A DNA stretch of 64,000 nucleotides, taken from positions 91,727,432-91,791,431 of the forward strand of contig OZ024933.1 of assembly GCA_964017235.1 (NCBI GenBank), given 5' to 3'. The position numbers and the translations under genes are program-made. The notes under the pieces are model-generated. The model saw nothing but the letters and a program-made list of their open reading frames with translations. It was not told the DNA's origin and searched no databases. Positions within the stretch are counted from its first letter, which is position 1. The number at the start of each line of letters is the position of its first letter. Source of the DNA: Sabellastarte sp. h YS-2021. Taxonomy: Eukaryota; Annelida; Polychaeta; Sabellida; Sabellidae. This document shows positions 22,179-33,281 of this stretch, piece after piece.

Positions 22179-25100
22179 TTAAAACTTTTTGAACAAACCA
22201 ACTTCTTTTAAATAATTTATAACCTTAAAAATATTTTCATTAAATAAATTTTTCATTGAATTTATGTTTCTATAATACTTAATTCTAGTATCACGTAGGT
22301 CGATACAGTCTAATAGTATATGCTTGACTGTATCAGGACAATGACAGGGAATGCACCAGGGCTTATCTTCACCTTTTAACAGATAACTGTGTGTAAAATA
22401 GGTGTGTCCTATACGGGCTCGAGTAATTACTATTTCCTCCCTACGAGATAAACCCGTCCAAACATAAAAATCTCCTACTGTAGGGTTTATTTGGAATAGT
22501 TTGTTATCAGGACATGCATTCCATTGAGCTTGCCACTTTTGTTTAAAAACACTATTTACATTCATTTTCAAGTCTGTATAGGGGACTTTCAAGTCTAAAA
22601 CATTAAAATTCAAGGCCTGTTTGGCAAGCTCATCTGCTTTTTCATTGCCCTTTATGCCTACGTGACTTGGAACCCAAGCTAAAACAACTTTCTTATTCAC
22701 TAACAAACAATCATTAAAAAGTTTTAAAATATCTTGAATAAAAGGATGATCACAGTTGTTGCTATCAAGAGCTTGAAGACTAGATAAAGAATCAGTGAAT
22801 ATGATAAAACGATCCCCATCACAATTTTTTACAAGATTAAAAGCCATTTTAAGAGCCTGTAATTCAGCTGTGAATATACTAGCATTGCCAGGAAGTCTGA
22901 CTTGGGCACTGAGGTTATTACATGTAGCAGCTGCAGCAACCCTATTTTCTATTTTCGATCCATCAGTATATATAGCCCTATGGTCAGAGTAAAAGCTTTT
23001 TAACTCAGCAAATAGACTTTGAAAAAGACAATCATCACCAAGATGTTTCTTTTCATGGGCGAGATACAAGTCTATGTGAGGCTTCTGTACAGTCCAGGGT
23101 GGGTCATCTGGCAATGACACAGTCTGAATTAAATCCAGCTGAGGACAGACAGCAGACAAATTTTCCTCTACACGATGCCCAAAAGACCTTATTGCAGATG
23201 GTTTCTTGTCATACAGATCATAATACTGGGGGTTAAAAACAACATCATAAGCTGGATTATCAGGATTACTTCTCAATTTCAAAGCATACTGAATACATAA
23301 TTTATCAAACCTTAAATACAAGGGTGGTTCATTTGCCTCAACATACAAGCTTTGCATTGGAGAAGTCCTGAAGGCTCCCAGGCATATTCTTAAGCCCTGG
23401 TTTTGAATGGGTTCCAATTTCTTGAGATAAGACTTACGAGCAGAACTAAAAACAGCACAACCATATTCCAATCTAGAACGAACAAATGAACGATAAAGTC
23501 TCATTAAAACACTTCTATCTGCTCCCCAATTCATTTTGGCAACTACTTTCAGTAAGTTCATGGCCTTTTCACATTTCTGACGAATATAGTCAATGTGTGC
23601 CTTAAAATTCAGTTTACTGTCAAATATAATACCAAGGAACTTAGTTTGAGAAACAACAGGGATTTGTGAATTATATATTGTCAATGTTGGGTCTGGATGA
23701 AGTTTTCTTTTATTACAAAAATGCATGCAAACAGTTTTGGTTTTAGAAAATTTAAAACCATTTTCATCAGCCCATTTTTCTACTTTATTCAAACACAACT
23801 GAAGTTGCCTTTCTATGGAAGCCATATTTCTAGAAGAACAAGTGATTGAGAAATCATCAACAAAAAGAGACTTTTCAAAGCTACCTGGAATCACATCAGC
23901 AATACTGTTGATCTTTAAAATAAATAGAGTAACAGATAAGATACTGCCTTGAGGGACACCCATTTCTTGTTCATATATATTGCTATACACAGATCCTAAA
24001 CGAACTCTAAAAACTCTGTTGGTTAAAAACTTCTGAATAAACATAGGCATTCGCCCTCTTAAGCCTACTTTCTGTAGATCTCTTATAACACCATACTTCC
24101 ATACTGTATCGTAGGCTTTTTCTAAATCAAAAAATACAGAGACTACATGGTTGCCTTTTAAAAAGGAATCTCGAATAAAAGATTCAAGTCTTATTAATTG
24201 GTCTGTTGTAGTTCGACCTTTTCTAAAACCACTTTGATATTTTGTTAAAATATTATTTTTCTCAAGGAACCAAACTAATCGGGTATTAATCATTCTTTCC
24301 ATGGTTTTGCATAAACAGCTCGTCAGAGATATGGGGCGATAATTGGACGGGTTTTTTGAGTCTTTGCCTGGTTTAGGAATGGGTATTACAGTGGCCTCTT
24401 TCCAGCATTCAGGAATTTCAGCTGAAGCCCATATATCATTAAATATATCAAGTAACACCATAAGTGAGTCTCTTGGTAGATGTTTTAGCAGCTGATAATG
24501 GATCTCGTCTGGACCAGTGGCTGTGTCATGAGACTTTTTCAGAGCATCACATAATTCTCTAATGGTAAATTGTACATTGTAGTTTTCAGAGTTTTCTGTG
24601 TCAAAATCCAGGTGTTCTTTTTCAGCATTCTCTTGATATTTTTGAAACTTTGTACGGTAATTGTTGCTGCTGGAATTCTTGCTAATTTCTTGGGCCAACC
24701 TATTTGCTATATCTACTCTTTCTGTTATCTTGGTTCCATCATTATTTTCCAGATGGTGTATTGTGGTGTTACTTTGTTTGCCACTTATTTTCCTGATCAT
24801 TTCCCATACCTTCTTAGCAGGTGTCTTCACATTTAGTTTTGATACATATTCATGCCATGATTTCCTTTTACTTTCTTTAATTACTTTACGAGCATTAGCT
24901 CGACAGCTTTTATATTCATTTATGTTATCTGATGTAGGATTTGTACGGCATTTATCCATTGCATTTTGACGAGCTTTAACAGCTTTTTTGCATTCACTGT
25001 TGAACCATGGTTTGTAACTACCAGTGGACTGTCCAGTTGACTTTGGCACACATTGCCTTGCTATATCATTTAACTTATCTAAAAATGCAGGAAACTTTTC

Positions 25101-25883
25101 TGTTATGTCAGTAAAACTATGCCTATTGATATCTAAAGAACACTGGAGTTTGAATTTTGGCCAATCGGCCTTTTTAAGATTCCAACGAGGAACATTATCC
25201 TTAGGCATACTCTTAACTATATCAATTAAAATAGGAAAATGGTCACTACCACACTGATCTGAATGGACCTGCCATGCAAAATCAAGAAAAACAGATGCAG
25301 AACATAAAGACAAGTCTATTGAGGTGAATGAACCAGATGCAGGATGAAAATAGGTAGGTGACTTATCATTAAGCAAACAAATATTAGAGGATTCAAGAAG
25401 ATGTTCAACTTTATTACCTAAACTATTAGATGAGGAACAACCCCATAAATCACTATGTGCATTAAAATCTCCAATAAATAGAAAAGGTGCGGGTAACTGG
25501 TTGACTAGATTATCAAGATCACTTTGTGCTACATTAAAACGTGGTGGAATATATACATTACATACAGTTATGGTTTTATGTAGAGATACTTTTACAGCAA
25601 CTGCCTGCAGTTCTGTATCTAACTCAAGTACCTCATGGGGTATCCCTTTTTTAACAAAAATAGAGCAGCCACCAGTGGCTCTCCCATCTACTTCTGACAC
25701 ACATGTTTTAAAGTAATGATCAAATCCTCTAATATTTACATTATCTGTATCTTTTAAATGTGTTTCCTGTAATGCTAAAATGTAGGGTTTAAAATTGGAA
25801 ATTAAATTTTTAATTTCTTCAAAGTTTGGCCTAAAGCCACGACAGTTCCACTGTAGTATACTTTTATTTGTGCTTGGTTCCAT
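22179..25883 (-). CDS. LINE ORF2: endonuclease, reverse transcriptase, RNase H (1,234 aa)
   Basis: This is the polyprotein that nicks target DNA and copies element RNA into it. Residues 1-225 are an APE-type endonuclease (LQWNCRGFRPN, ALQETHL, GDFNAHSDLWG, SDHFPILIDI). Residues about 480-760 are the RT (PIPKPGKDSKNPSNYRPISL, FFDLEKAYDTVW, MGVPQGSILS and the catalytic box FVDD in place of the usual YADD). Residues about 970-1100 are RNase H (YTDGSK, TAELQAL, IFTDSLSS, HVGIKGNEKADELA), with all acidic positions visible. A C-terminal zinc motif CIPCHCPDTVKHILLDC follows. The ATG overlaps the end of ORF1 by 20 nt, typical of coupled translation in this group. No stop interrupts it. Confidence 0.95.
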   Translation of the reverse strand: MEPSTNKSILQWNCRGFRPNFEEIKNLISNFKPYILALQETHLKDTDNVNIRGFDHYFKTCVSEVDGRATGGCSIFVKKGIPHEVLELDTELQAVAVKVSLHKTITVCNVYIPPRFNVAQSDLDNLVNQLPAPFLFIGDFNAHSDLWGCSSSNSLGNKVEHLLESSNICLLNDKSPTYFHPASGSFTSIDLSLCSASVFLDFAWQVHSDQCGSDHFPILIDIVKSMPKDNVPRWNLKKADWPKFKLQCSLDINRHSFTDITEKFPAFLDKLNDIARQCVPKSTGQSTGSYKPWFNSECKKAVKARQNAMDKCRTNPTSDNINEYKSCRANARKVIKESKRKSWHEYVSKLNVKTPAKKVWEMIRKISGKQSNTTIHHLENNDGTKITERVDIANRLAQEISKNSSSNNYRTKFQKYQENAEKEHLDFDTENSENYNVQFTIRELCDALKKSHDTATGPDEIHYQLLKHLPRDSLMVLLDIFNDIWASAEIPECWKEATVIPIPKPGKDSKNPSNYRPISLTSCLCKTMERMINTRLVWFLEKNNILTKYQSGFRKGRTTTDQLIRLESFIRDSFLKGNHVVSVFFDLEKAYDTVWKYGVIRDLQKVGLRGRMPMFIQKFLTNRVFRVRLGSVYSNIYEQEMGVPQGSILSVTLFILKINSIADVIPGSFEKSLFVDDFSITCSSRNMASIERQLQLCLNKVEKWADENGFKFSKTKTVCMHFCNKRKLHPDPTLTIYNSQIPVVSQTKFLGIIFDSKLNFKAHIDYIRQKCEKAMNLLKVVAKMNWGADRSVLMRLYRSFVRSRLEYGCAVFSSARKSYLKKLEPIQNQGLRICLGAFRTSPMQSLYVEANEPPLYLRFDKLCIQYALKLRSNPDNPAYDVVFNPQYYDLYDKKPSAIRSFGHRVEENLSAVCPQLDLIQTVSLPDDPPWTVQKPHIDLYLAHEKKHLGDDCLFQSLFAELKSFYSDHRAIYTDGSKIENRVAAAATCNNLSAQVRLPGNASIFTAELQALKMAFNLVKNCDGDRFIIFTDSLSSLQALDSNNCDHPFIQDILKLFNDCLLVNKKVVLAWVPSHVGIKGNEKADELAKQALNFNVLDLKVPYTDLKMNVNSVFKQKWQAQWNACPDNKLFQINPTVGDFYVWTGLSRREEIVITRARIGHTYFTHSYLLKGEDKPWCIPCHCPDTVKHILLDCIDLRDTRIKYYRNINSMKNLFNENIFKVINYLKEVGLFKKF

Positions 25884-27281
25884 TATTTACACTTTTATTC
25901 CCACTCCGCCCTTGTGAATTTGTGATTGGGGATTCTTCGCAACTCATTTCACTGTCACTCAAAGCATCATATTTGTTGTACTGTACAATTGGGTCATTAG
26001 ATCCCTTATGTTGTTTAGTCAAATATACTTTACTTTGGCTAATTTTCAATTTGATGGGGTCATTTTGAGACGCACTTGTCTGACTGGAAGTACTTGTTTT
26101 GCTCTCTTTAGTTGTCTGTTTTTCAACTGCACACTTTTTTGGTTGTTTTGAACCATCTGGCCAAGTCATTTCTGTTTGAGTTTCTACATTCACAGTTTTC
26201 ACTACAGGTTTGGTTGCTGCAGCTGCTTGGGCATAGGTTGTCTTCACTGAATTGAATATGTCCATTTGCCTCTTGGCTTCTGTGTAGGAAATTCCTCTTT
26301 CAGTTTTTATTCTCTGTATTTCTTTCTCTTCTTTCCATTTTGGACATGTCTTGTCATTTGATGTATGATTTCCTTGGCAATTAACACATTTTGGTTCATT
26401 TTTGCATTCCTGGGAGTCATTGTGATCTTCTTGCCCACATTTATTGCAAACCTCATTTTTCCTGCAGTTGAACTTAGTGTGGCCAAATTTCTGACATTTA
26501 TAACATCTCATTGGATTAGGAATAAACTGTGACACAGCCACCCTGTAGTAGCCCACCCTGATATATTTTGGTAAGGTCTGGCTTTGAAATGTCAATATAA
26601 AAGTTCCTGTTTGCTTCCTAAATCCATCTCTGAATACAGTTATCCTGTCCAGTTTGATGACACCCTCATCCTTTAGGCCTTCAAGTATTTCTTCATCAGT
26701 GCAGTCTTTTATGTCTGGACATCTAATGACTCCTTTTTTGTGTTTAAACTATAGTGAGGAGATACACTGATTGGGATCACATTGTCCATGGTCAAGCTCA
26801 ATTTAGTCGTTTTCAACAGTTTGCTGCTTTGACTTTCTCTGTCTACTTCAATCAAGATGTCTCCATTCCTTAATTTCTTTATATTAAAGGGATCAGACCC
26901 AAGTACAGCAACAATGGCCTTGTTTACAGCAAATGGTGTTTATTCTAGTCATTTTGTATAATCTTGTTTTTTTGTTTGGAATTTTTGCTACTTTTTAATC
27001 ATTTGTATATATATGTTTGTGAATATTAGTTAAGGTATTTATAGTAGTTTTTATAGTGCAGTATAACACATTAGTGTTGTTGCACTAAAAATTTTAAATA
27101 TCTTATCTTATCTTACAGCAAATGGTGACAGTTTTGACAAAGGTCTCTCATTGTCTGTTCCTTTTACTAGTAGGAATCGTGGCCATGTACAAATCTGCGC
27201 GGAATCCGAGTTCGTAATCATGAGTTCAGGCGAAGTTCTAATCCTTTTTCTATCAGTCAGTTGGGAATTTTGTGTAGCCAT
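25864..27281 (-). pseudogene. LINE ORF1 (CCHC nucleocapsid-like), disrupted
   Basis: The protein binds element RNA. It starts near 27281 (MATQNSQLTDRKRIRTSPEL), is split by a 174-bp insertion of the same LINE family (26939-27112), and shows one frameshift in a run of A near 26740. The open 243-codon 3' part (25864-26595) has three zinc knuckles in sequence (CYKCQKFGHTKFNC, CNKCGQEDHNDSQEC, CVNCQGNHTSNDKTC) and the conserved RGISYTEAKRQM, then a Gln/Thr/Ser-rich tail. It overlaps ORF2. Confidence 0.85.
26924..27127 (+). mobile_element. 174-bp 3' end of the same LINE family, nested in ORF1
   Basis: Insert 26939-27112 on the plus strand, opposite to its host, between perfect 15-bp repeats TTACAGCAAATGGTG (26924-26938, 27113-27127). 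It ends GTTGTTGCACTAAAAATTTT and a TATCT-repeat tail. It is only the 3' UTR. Confidence 0.9.
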
Positions 27282-28583
27282 GATATTGTAGTGGTTATTC
27301 GTTGCCAATGCTCTCCACCCACCCTTCGAGCCCAACAAGGGGATACCATAATAGTGTGGAGCTGAGCCCTGCACACTGATATCAGAGATACATCAGCAAT
27401 ATACTCAAAGAACACAGACATGAACCTTGATTGACCTGTTAAGCAGCCGCCTTCTAGATACTCCAAACAAAAGCACAAACCAAACACCAGCAGAATACAA
27501 CAATCAAGTACAACAGTATAAACCATTAGAAACAACAAGCCATAACTAATTTGGAGCACTAGGGCTTGGCACTACCAGCCGATTGATTAAGCCAGGCCAT
27601 CTTAACCTTCCGACTAAGTGAAATTGAGGCCAAAGCTGTGTATTGCCTCCTCAATGCCGCAACAAAGAATTGGCTCAACAGCCAGGATCCTCTCTTCCAC
27701 TGACACGGATTGCAACCCACGGCAAACAGGCTGCCCCCAATTAGTCGCCTCTTATGACACGCAGGAGGATACGTTGGGCCTATTCTACATCCCCGGACCC
27801 ACAGGGGGCGATACTTGGTAGGGACATTAGTTAGGGGGTGTAGGTGTGCATTGTCATAGTGTGACCTTGACCTGACCTTTGACCTTGCCGTAGTGACCTT
27901 GACTTTAGAAATCTTGCCTGGGCCATATCTCGGAAGCCGTAAGGTGTAGGATGTTGATATTTGGTAGGGACAATGGTGAGGGAGCATAGGTGTGTAACAT
28001 CATTGTGTGACCATGATTTTTTTCTTTTCTGTTATCTTCTGGTGTCCCTCAATATTTCCTAAGGCAGTGGTGTACGTGCATCTCTGATGGGGGGAAACCC
28101 CGAGACTGCCATTGGATCAGGAAAAAATGGCGCTCCTGGAAAAACTTTTTTTGGACAAGTGTCCAACAATGAACCATAAAATATTTATGGAAAAACTTCC
28201 AAATATCCAGAAAGTTTTGAGAAGAGATCTCAAATGTTAAAAGATAAAGGAACAAACATTGAGATATTATGTGTGTAAAAATTTTAGTTTTTAGGAGTAG
28301 ACTGCATTTTAGATTGTAATTTATAATTTTTAAAATAAATATGTTTATTTTGAAAGCAATAAAAGAAAAGAATAGATCTTAGTTGTTGTTTGAGAGTCAA
28401 AATTACCCTGATTTTTAAAAGAAAAAAATTGTTAAACATTATTTCATGGTCTTATTTGAGTGGATAAATTCAGTTGTATTCAACCATTTTTACAGTGCTA
28501 GATATCTTATAATTGTAAAATCTTTTATTATAGACTAAAACTTTTTGATAGTCTTGCAAGCTTAATGACATTTTATTCTGTTT

Positions 28584-31134
28584 GTTCACTTTATATGTTA
28601 TGGTTTATTCAATAATCTTTTCAGGTGACGAATCACTTAGTAAATCACAAGGACCTTCATTCTGGAGCAGTGCAACAGTTCACAAAGATTAGTAGCTGGA
28701 GGCTGCCTCTTTTGTATTATGTCTACGAATTAAAAAGGGTAATTCAAGTTTATCAAACATGCAGGCCATATGTCTTAATACACAGAATATAATTTAATGC
28801 CCAGTAAGGGATTTTTGTATATGAGAGTAAAATCTGGCTCTGCGAGCTATTATGTAGATTTTTTTTTTCAAATTTGACAGATGTATGCTGTAGCACTGGG
28901 AAATTGTTCACATGAAGTCACATAACCAAAAATATGTCTTTTCAATGGGTGTGTTTGTCCGGGTGATAGCTTAAAGAGCAATGTAAGAAATATAGACAAC
29001 AAAACTGCTTCTATCTCTAAAATCTTGCCAGATAGAACAATTTCAACAAATGTTGGCCCAATATGGCTCTAACGAAAGCATTATGCTAAGGATTAGGCAG
29101 TCATGTTTTTTATTTGTGGGATGCATCTTTTTTCCCCTGCAAAAACAATCTCTGTTTTTACATGCAATTCTCTAGTTACCCCACAGCCTTAAAAGGTTTG
29201 GGGTATTGTTTTTGGGCGGCGGGCAAATCTTGTCCGGGCTGTATCTCAGATACTATAAACGGTCGGGTGTTGATACTTGGTAGGGACATTAGTTAGGGGG
29301 TGTAGGTGTGCATTGTCATAGTGTGACCTTGACCTGACCTTTGACCTTGCCGTAGTGACCTTGACTTTAGAAATCTTGCCTGGGCCATATCTCGGAAGCC
29401 GTAAGGTGTAGGATGTTGATATTTGGTAGGGACAATGGTGAGGGAGCATAGGTGTGTAACATCATTGTGTGACCATGATTTTTTTCTTTTCTGTTATCTT
29501 CTGGTGTCCCTCAATATTTCCTAAGGCTGTGGGGTACGTGCATCTCTGATGCTATTTTTTTTCCTGTGTTGGCGTCATCGCCCATTCCATTGTAGCTGGA
29601 TATGGTCACAGATCCAGACAAGACTTTAAAATGATTAATGATTTCTTAGTTTATAGAACTAATTAAAAGAAAGAAAGGCAAATAACTAAAATCACAGTGT
29701 CTTATCCATGCACAATATATATCATTACATAAGGTTATATTATACTCAGTGCTGTGTACATACTAGTTTTACAGGTTTGTATATTTTTCACTCTTTAGCC
29801 ATTAATGGCTGCGGGGTATTGCTTTTATCCATCATCTGAATAGATAGGGTGTGCCTGCCAACCATGTTCAAAACAGATCTCTCCAATTTGAAGGTGAAAG
29901 AATTCAAAACTAGAGATGCTCTTTGGGCCTCAAGTTTGAAATACCAATGTCATGGTCTGACCTCATTTTATCTTGGCCTGTGATCTTGTAAAAATTGTAC
30001 CTGGACAATATCTTGTTATCCAGGATGAAAATGTTTAAATGTGTCAGGCTTAGGAAGTGTAGGAGTGCAATATCATGGTGAGATCTAAGTGTGACCTTTA
30101 ACCTTTAATCAATGGCCATTTTGACAGGTTGTGTGCTACCAGCTATTTGTTATAAGTTATCAAAGATGAAAAAAACAGTATTTCCCATTATCTACAGCAA
30201 ATGTCTAAATGACTTTTAACTAACATTCTATTTTAATGTTTTCATATTAGATGAAGAATCAGACAAAGACTGCAGTGATGACGATAGAAATAATTAATAA
30301 GTTAATCTAGTGATTTTTTGTTACCAGTATGAACAGGAAATTTGAAGAGTTTGAAGAGAAGTTGCTGAAGTATTGTACAAAGCAAAAAAAGCTTGGAGAC
30401 AAGTATAAGAAGCTGGAAGCCAAACTCCAGGAGGGACCAGCAGTAACAGGTGGTGGTACGCAGGGCATTGGAGGCACTAATGCATATCAGGATGCAGTAA
30501 AGAATTATAGTGAACAACAGTACCGAGAGGTGCTGAAAACCCTGGCGCTCAAAGTGGCCAAAAGATCTATTTCAGGAAAGAAATGTGCTATGTCTGGGGA
30601 AACCCCGAGACTGCCATTGGATCAGGAAAAAATGGCGCTCCTGGAAAAACTTTTTTTGGACAAGTGTCCAACAATGAACCATAAAATATTTATGGAAAAA
30701 CTTCCAAATATCCAGAAAGTTTTGAGAAGAGATCTCAAATGTTAAAAGATAAAGGAACAAACATTGAGATATTGTGTGTGTAAAAATTTTAGTTTTTAGG
30801 AGTAGACTGCATTTTAGATTGTAATTTATAATTTTCAAAATGTTTATGTTCTTGATTTAGAGATAATATATTTTTGTTACAAATCAAAATAAATATGTTT
30901 ATTTTGAAAGCAATAAAAGAAAAGAATAGATCTTAGTTGTTGTTTGAGAGTCAAAATTACCCTGATTTTTAAAAGAAAAAAATTGTTAAACATTATTTCA
31001 TGGTCTTATTTGAGTGGATAAATTCAGTTGTATTCAACCATTTTTACAGTGCTAGATATCTTATAATTGTAAAATCTTTTATTATAGACTAAAACTTTTT
31101 GATAGTCTTGCAAGCTTAATGACATTTTATTCTG
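28584..31134 (+). repeat. 2.55-kb tandem unit, copy C
   Basis: This is a near-identical copy of unit A at an offset of 10,065 bp, complete from its start to GACATTTTATTCTGTT. It includes the TIR element (29177-29536) and the terminal exon. The short exon at 28625-28687 is followed by ATTAGT where copy A has GTTAGT, so its donor site is lost. Confidence 0.92.
30329..30745 (+). CDS. BEN-like domain protein fragment, 138 codons (copy C)
   Basis: Identical to the copy A protein except for one residue (Pro to Ser in VAKRPISGK). Both keep open frames, so the two copies are either young or under some constraint. The same reservation about the BEN assignment applies. The upstream spliced exon of this copy has a changed donor, so expression from the original promoter would need different splicing. 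Confidence 0.48.
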   Translation: MNRKFEEFEEKLLKYCTKQKKLGDKYKKLEAKLQEGPAVTGGGTQGIGGTNAYQDAVKNYSEQQYREVLKTLALKVAKRSISGKKCAMSGETPRLPLDQEKMALLEKLFLDKCPTMNHKIFMEKLPNIQKVLRRDLKC

Positions 31135-31261
31135 TTGACTCTTATCAAATCTATAACTTTTATAACTTTTTACTGCTTAATCTCTAAGGTGCAACAAAGC
31201 AGTAACAAAGACAAATACTAATAATATTAGTCAGTAGTCCATGTCCACACTGTGGAAATTT

Positions 31262-32335
31262 GATGTAACAGAACATTCTTAAACTTTGTTGAACCTCCTG
31301 TAAGGCAATGTGTTGAACTCTGTTGAACAATAGTTATAGATAACAAACAGTTGTAGCACATTTTCTTACAGAACATTTTAAAACTTTGTTGAACCTCCTG
31401 GGGCGGGATTCATGAAAGGTCTCAAATCTCAAATCTGAGATTCTGGTCTCAAATCTAAGATTTTTCTTAGATTTTTCTCAGATTTGGTCTCAAATCTAAG
31501 ACTGCCTAGGGGATGACTTAAGCTTTCATAAAATAGAGTATGTGTAATAAAAAGTCACAAAACAAAATGAAAATAGTGAAGTATGACATATTATTTAACT
31601 TGTAACACAAAATATGAATATATATTAAGAGTTTGTACAAAAACAACAGTAAACATTTACATTACAAATTTACATAAGTGGCTTGTTTTGCTGTTATAAT
31701 CAGTTCTTTTGAATGTCAGTATAAATTATAGTAAAAAGACAATGTTTTGCTTGACTGAAAATATATTCTAAAATGTGAGTATATATGGTAGAGTGGTAAA
31801 CTATAAATGTGTATACTTTCCACTAATCTCAACAAAATGTTGCATCATTTTTGACTGGTCCAGACTCAAAACTTGGCTGAGATTTTGGTCTCAGCTGAGA
31901 TTCCTTTCGTGAATCTCAACTTAAGCAGAATCTCAGCTGAGACAAAAATCTCAGATTTAAGCAAAGGCTCAGCTGAGATTTGGCTAAGACTTGAGACCTT
32001 TCGTGAATCCGGCCCCTGTAAGCTAGTGTGTTGAACTCTGTTGAACAATAGTTCTAGATATCACACAGATGTAGAACATTTTCTTACAGAACATTCTAAA
32101 ACTTTGTTGAACCTGCTATTATGTTGAACTGTGTTGAACCCACAGTTATAGATATTTCTCAAATCTTGTGGAACGATGTTGAACAGCCAAAGTGTGCCAT
32201 TTTCCGTTCTCACACATTGCAAAACGTTCTAAAACTAAATGTTGAACTTATGTTGAACTTTTTTTAACCTTGTTCTACAACAGTCTTAGAACGGTTTCAG
32301 AAAGTTCTAGAACTGTTCAACAACATTTCGCAGGT
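31262..32335. repeat. 100-bp GTTGAAC tandem array
   Basis: TTGTTGAACCTCCTG recurs at 31286 and 31386 (period 100), and the array resumes after the MITE with TTGTTGAACCTGCT at about 32104. The sequence is full of GTTGAAC and TTCTAAAAC. It is interrupted by the element at 31401-32015. Confidence 0.8.
31398..32018. mobile_element. 615-bp MITE with TIRs and CTG target duplication
   Basis: Terminal repeats GGGCGGGATTCATGAAAGG (31401) and CCTTTCGTGAATCCGGCCC (to 32015) are inverted with two mismatches. The ends continue into internally repetitive TCTCAAATCTAAGATT sequence. A 3-bp CTG lies on each side, and the neighbouring array copy without the element gives the empty site CCTCCTGTAAG. There is no coding sequence. 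Superfamily is not settled; 3-bp duplications suit PIF/Harbinger-like elements. Confidence 0.85.
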
Positions 32336-32700
32336 GAAGTTTTTTTGAATTTTCCTTTTCATTGTAACTGACCTTAGATAAGTGCCTTACATTAAGATTA
32401 CTTTAAACTCCTCGTAGCAACAGAATTAGGTTTTGCAATTTTAAGACAGTGTCTCAATTACTGTGCAACTGATTATAAGCAAAATTAAGTTGTGCATCTA
32501 ACAAAACAACAGCTGGGTCCTGCTACATTTGGCAGTTTCAATAACATGCAGAACCTGCAGACAATTTTTGTGTTATACCTTATCCCAGAGTGCATCCAAG
32601 CAAATTTCTATTTAGAGTTCTAATGCTTTAGATTGTATCCTGCCATGGTACCGTAAGATTTTAAGTAATTGCTGGAAAAAGTTCTGTTTCAAAAATATAT
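32336..32700. other. Sequence without recognised features
   Basis: Probable intron or upstream sequence of the DUF4806-type gene. Confidence 0.4.
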
Positions 32701-33281
32701 AATTTTTAGATAAACAGACTATATCATATCGCAGTATTCTTGGAAGACAAAGAGACGGCTGTTGTTCCAGATGGCTGGCTCCATGGGCAGGATGTTTGTC
32801 TGTGGCCTTCATATAAGTCACAGCAAAGGGTTAACAATGCAGTACAGAAAAATGAAGTGCCAGGTGACTCTTGGAAGAAGTACAAAGTCAGGAATTTGTA
32901 CACTGGTAGGTTTCTCATTGCAATACTTTGTGGATGTTGCTTCTTTAATGGTCTGAATGATAAATCTAGATTCAGTTTTAATGGTTTTTTTGTTAAATAC
33001 GACATTGTGATAGCCTACAGGAAAATCTGTTTTGTTTTCAGCAAAATGCATATATTGCACATATTTTAACACATTAGTTACCTTCCCAAATGGTATGAAT
33101 GGAGGAATTTTAGGAATATTGTAGAAAAGAGTTCAATAGTCTAATCAGAATTTCATTTCTTGTTTGTAAATACTATTAGTGTATACAAGTGCATGTAAAT
33201 GTCTTCCAAAAATATCTGTATCTTGTGGTTTTTATATGCCAAATAAAAAAGACAAAATTTGATGAATTTTAAACAAAAAAC

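Larger units (their letters stand above)
21762..27824 (-). mobile_element. Full-length I/Nimb-like LINE with target-site duplication
   Basis: The element (21777-27809, about 6.03 kb) is on the minus strand between perfect 15-bp repeats GATACTTGGTAGGGA (21762-21776, 27810-27824). It has a 5' UTR beginning CGCCCCCTGTGGGTCCGGGG, ORF1, an overlapping ORF2, a 3' UTR and a TATC-repeat tail. ORF2 is open throughout. ORF1 carries a nested insertion and one frameshift. Presence of RNase H with CCHC ORF1 places it in the I group; Nimb is the likely clade. Perfect flanks and an open ORF2 indicate a recent insertion. Confidence 0.93.
21079..28583 (+). repeat. 2.55-kb tandem unit, copy B, interrupted and deleted
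   Basis: The sequence matches copy A from its start to 21776, is then split by the LINE, resumes at 27810, and at about 28088 jumps over about 1,047 bp equivalent to 19484-20530 of copy A. The deletion removes the terminal exon and the first half of the BEN-like ORF. The remaining codons (about 28090-28239) still read PLDQEKMALLEKLF to the stop. Confidence 0.9.

Noticed and set aside
24570-25257. Plus-strand ORFs of 77-102 codons
   Set aside because: They are antisense frames of the LINE ORF2, which has clear motifs on the minus strand.
27559-27987. 142-codon minus-strand ORF
   Set aside because: It crosses from the LINE 5' UTR into the TIR element of the tandem unit, so it is a chance frame over an insertion junction.
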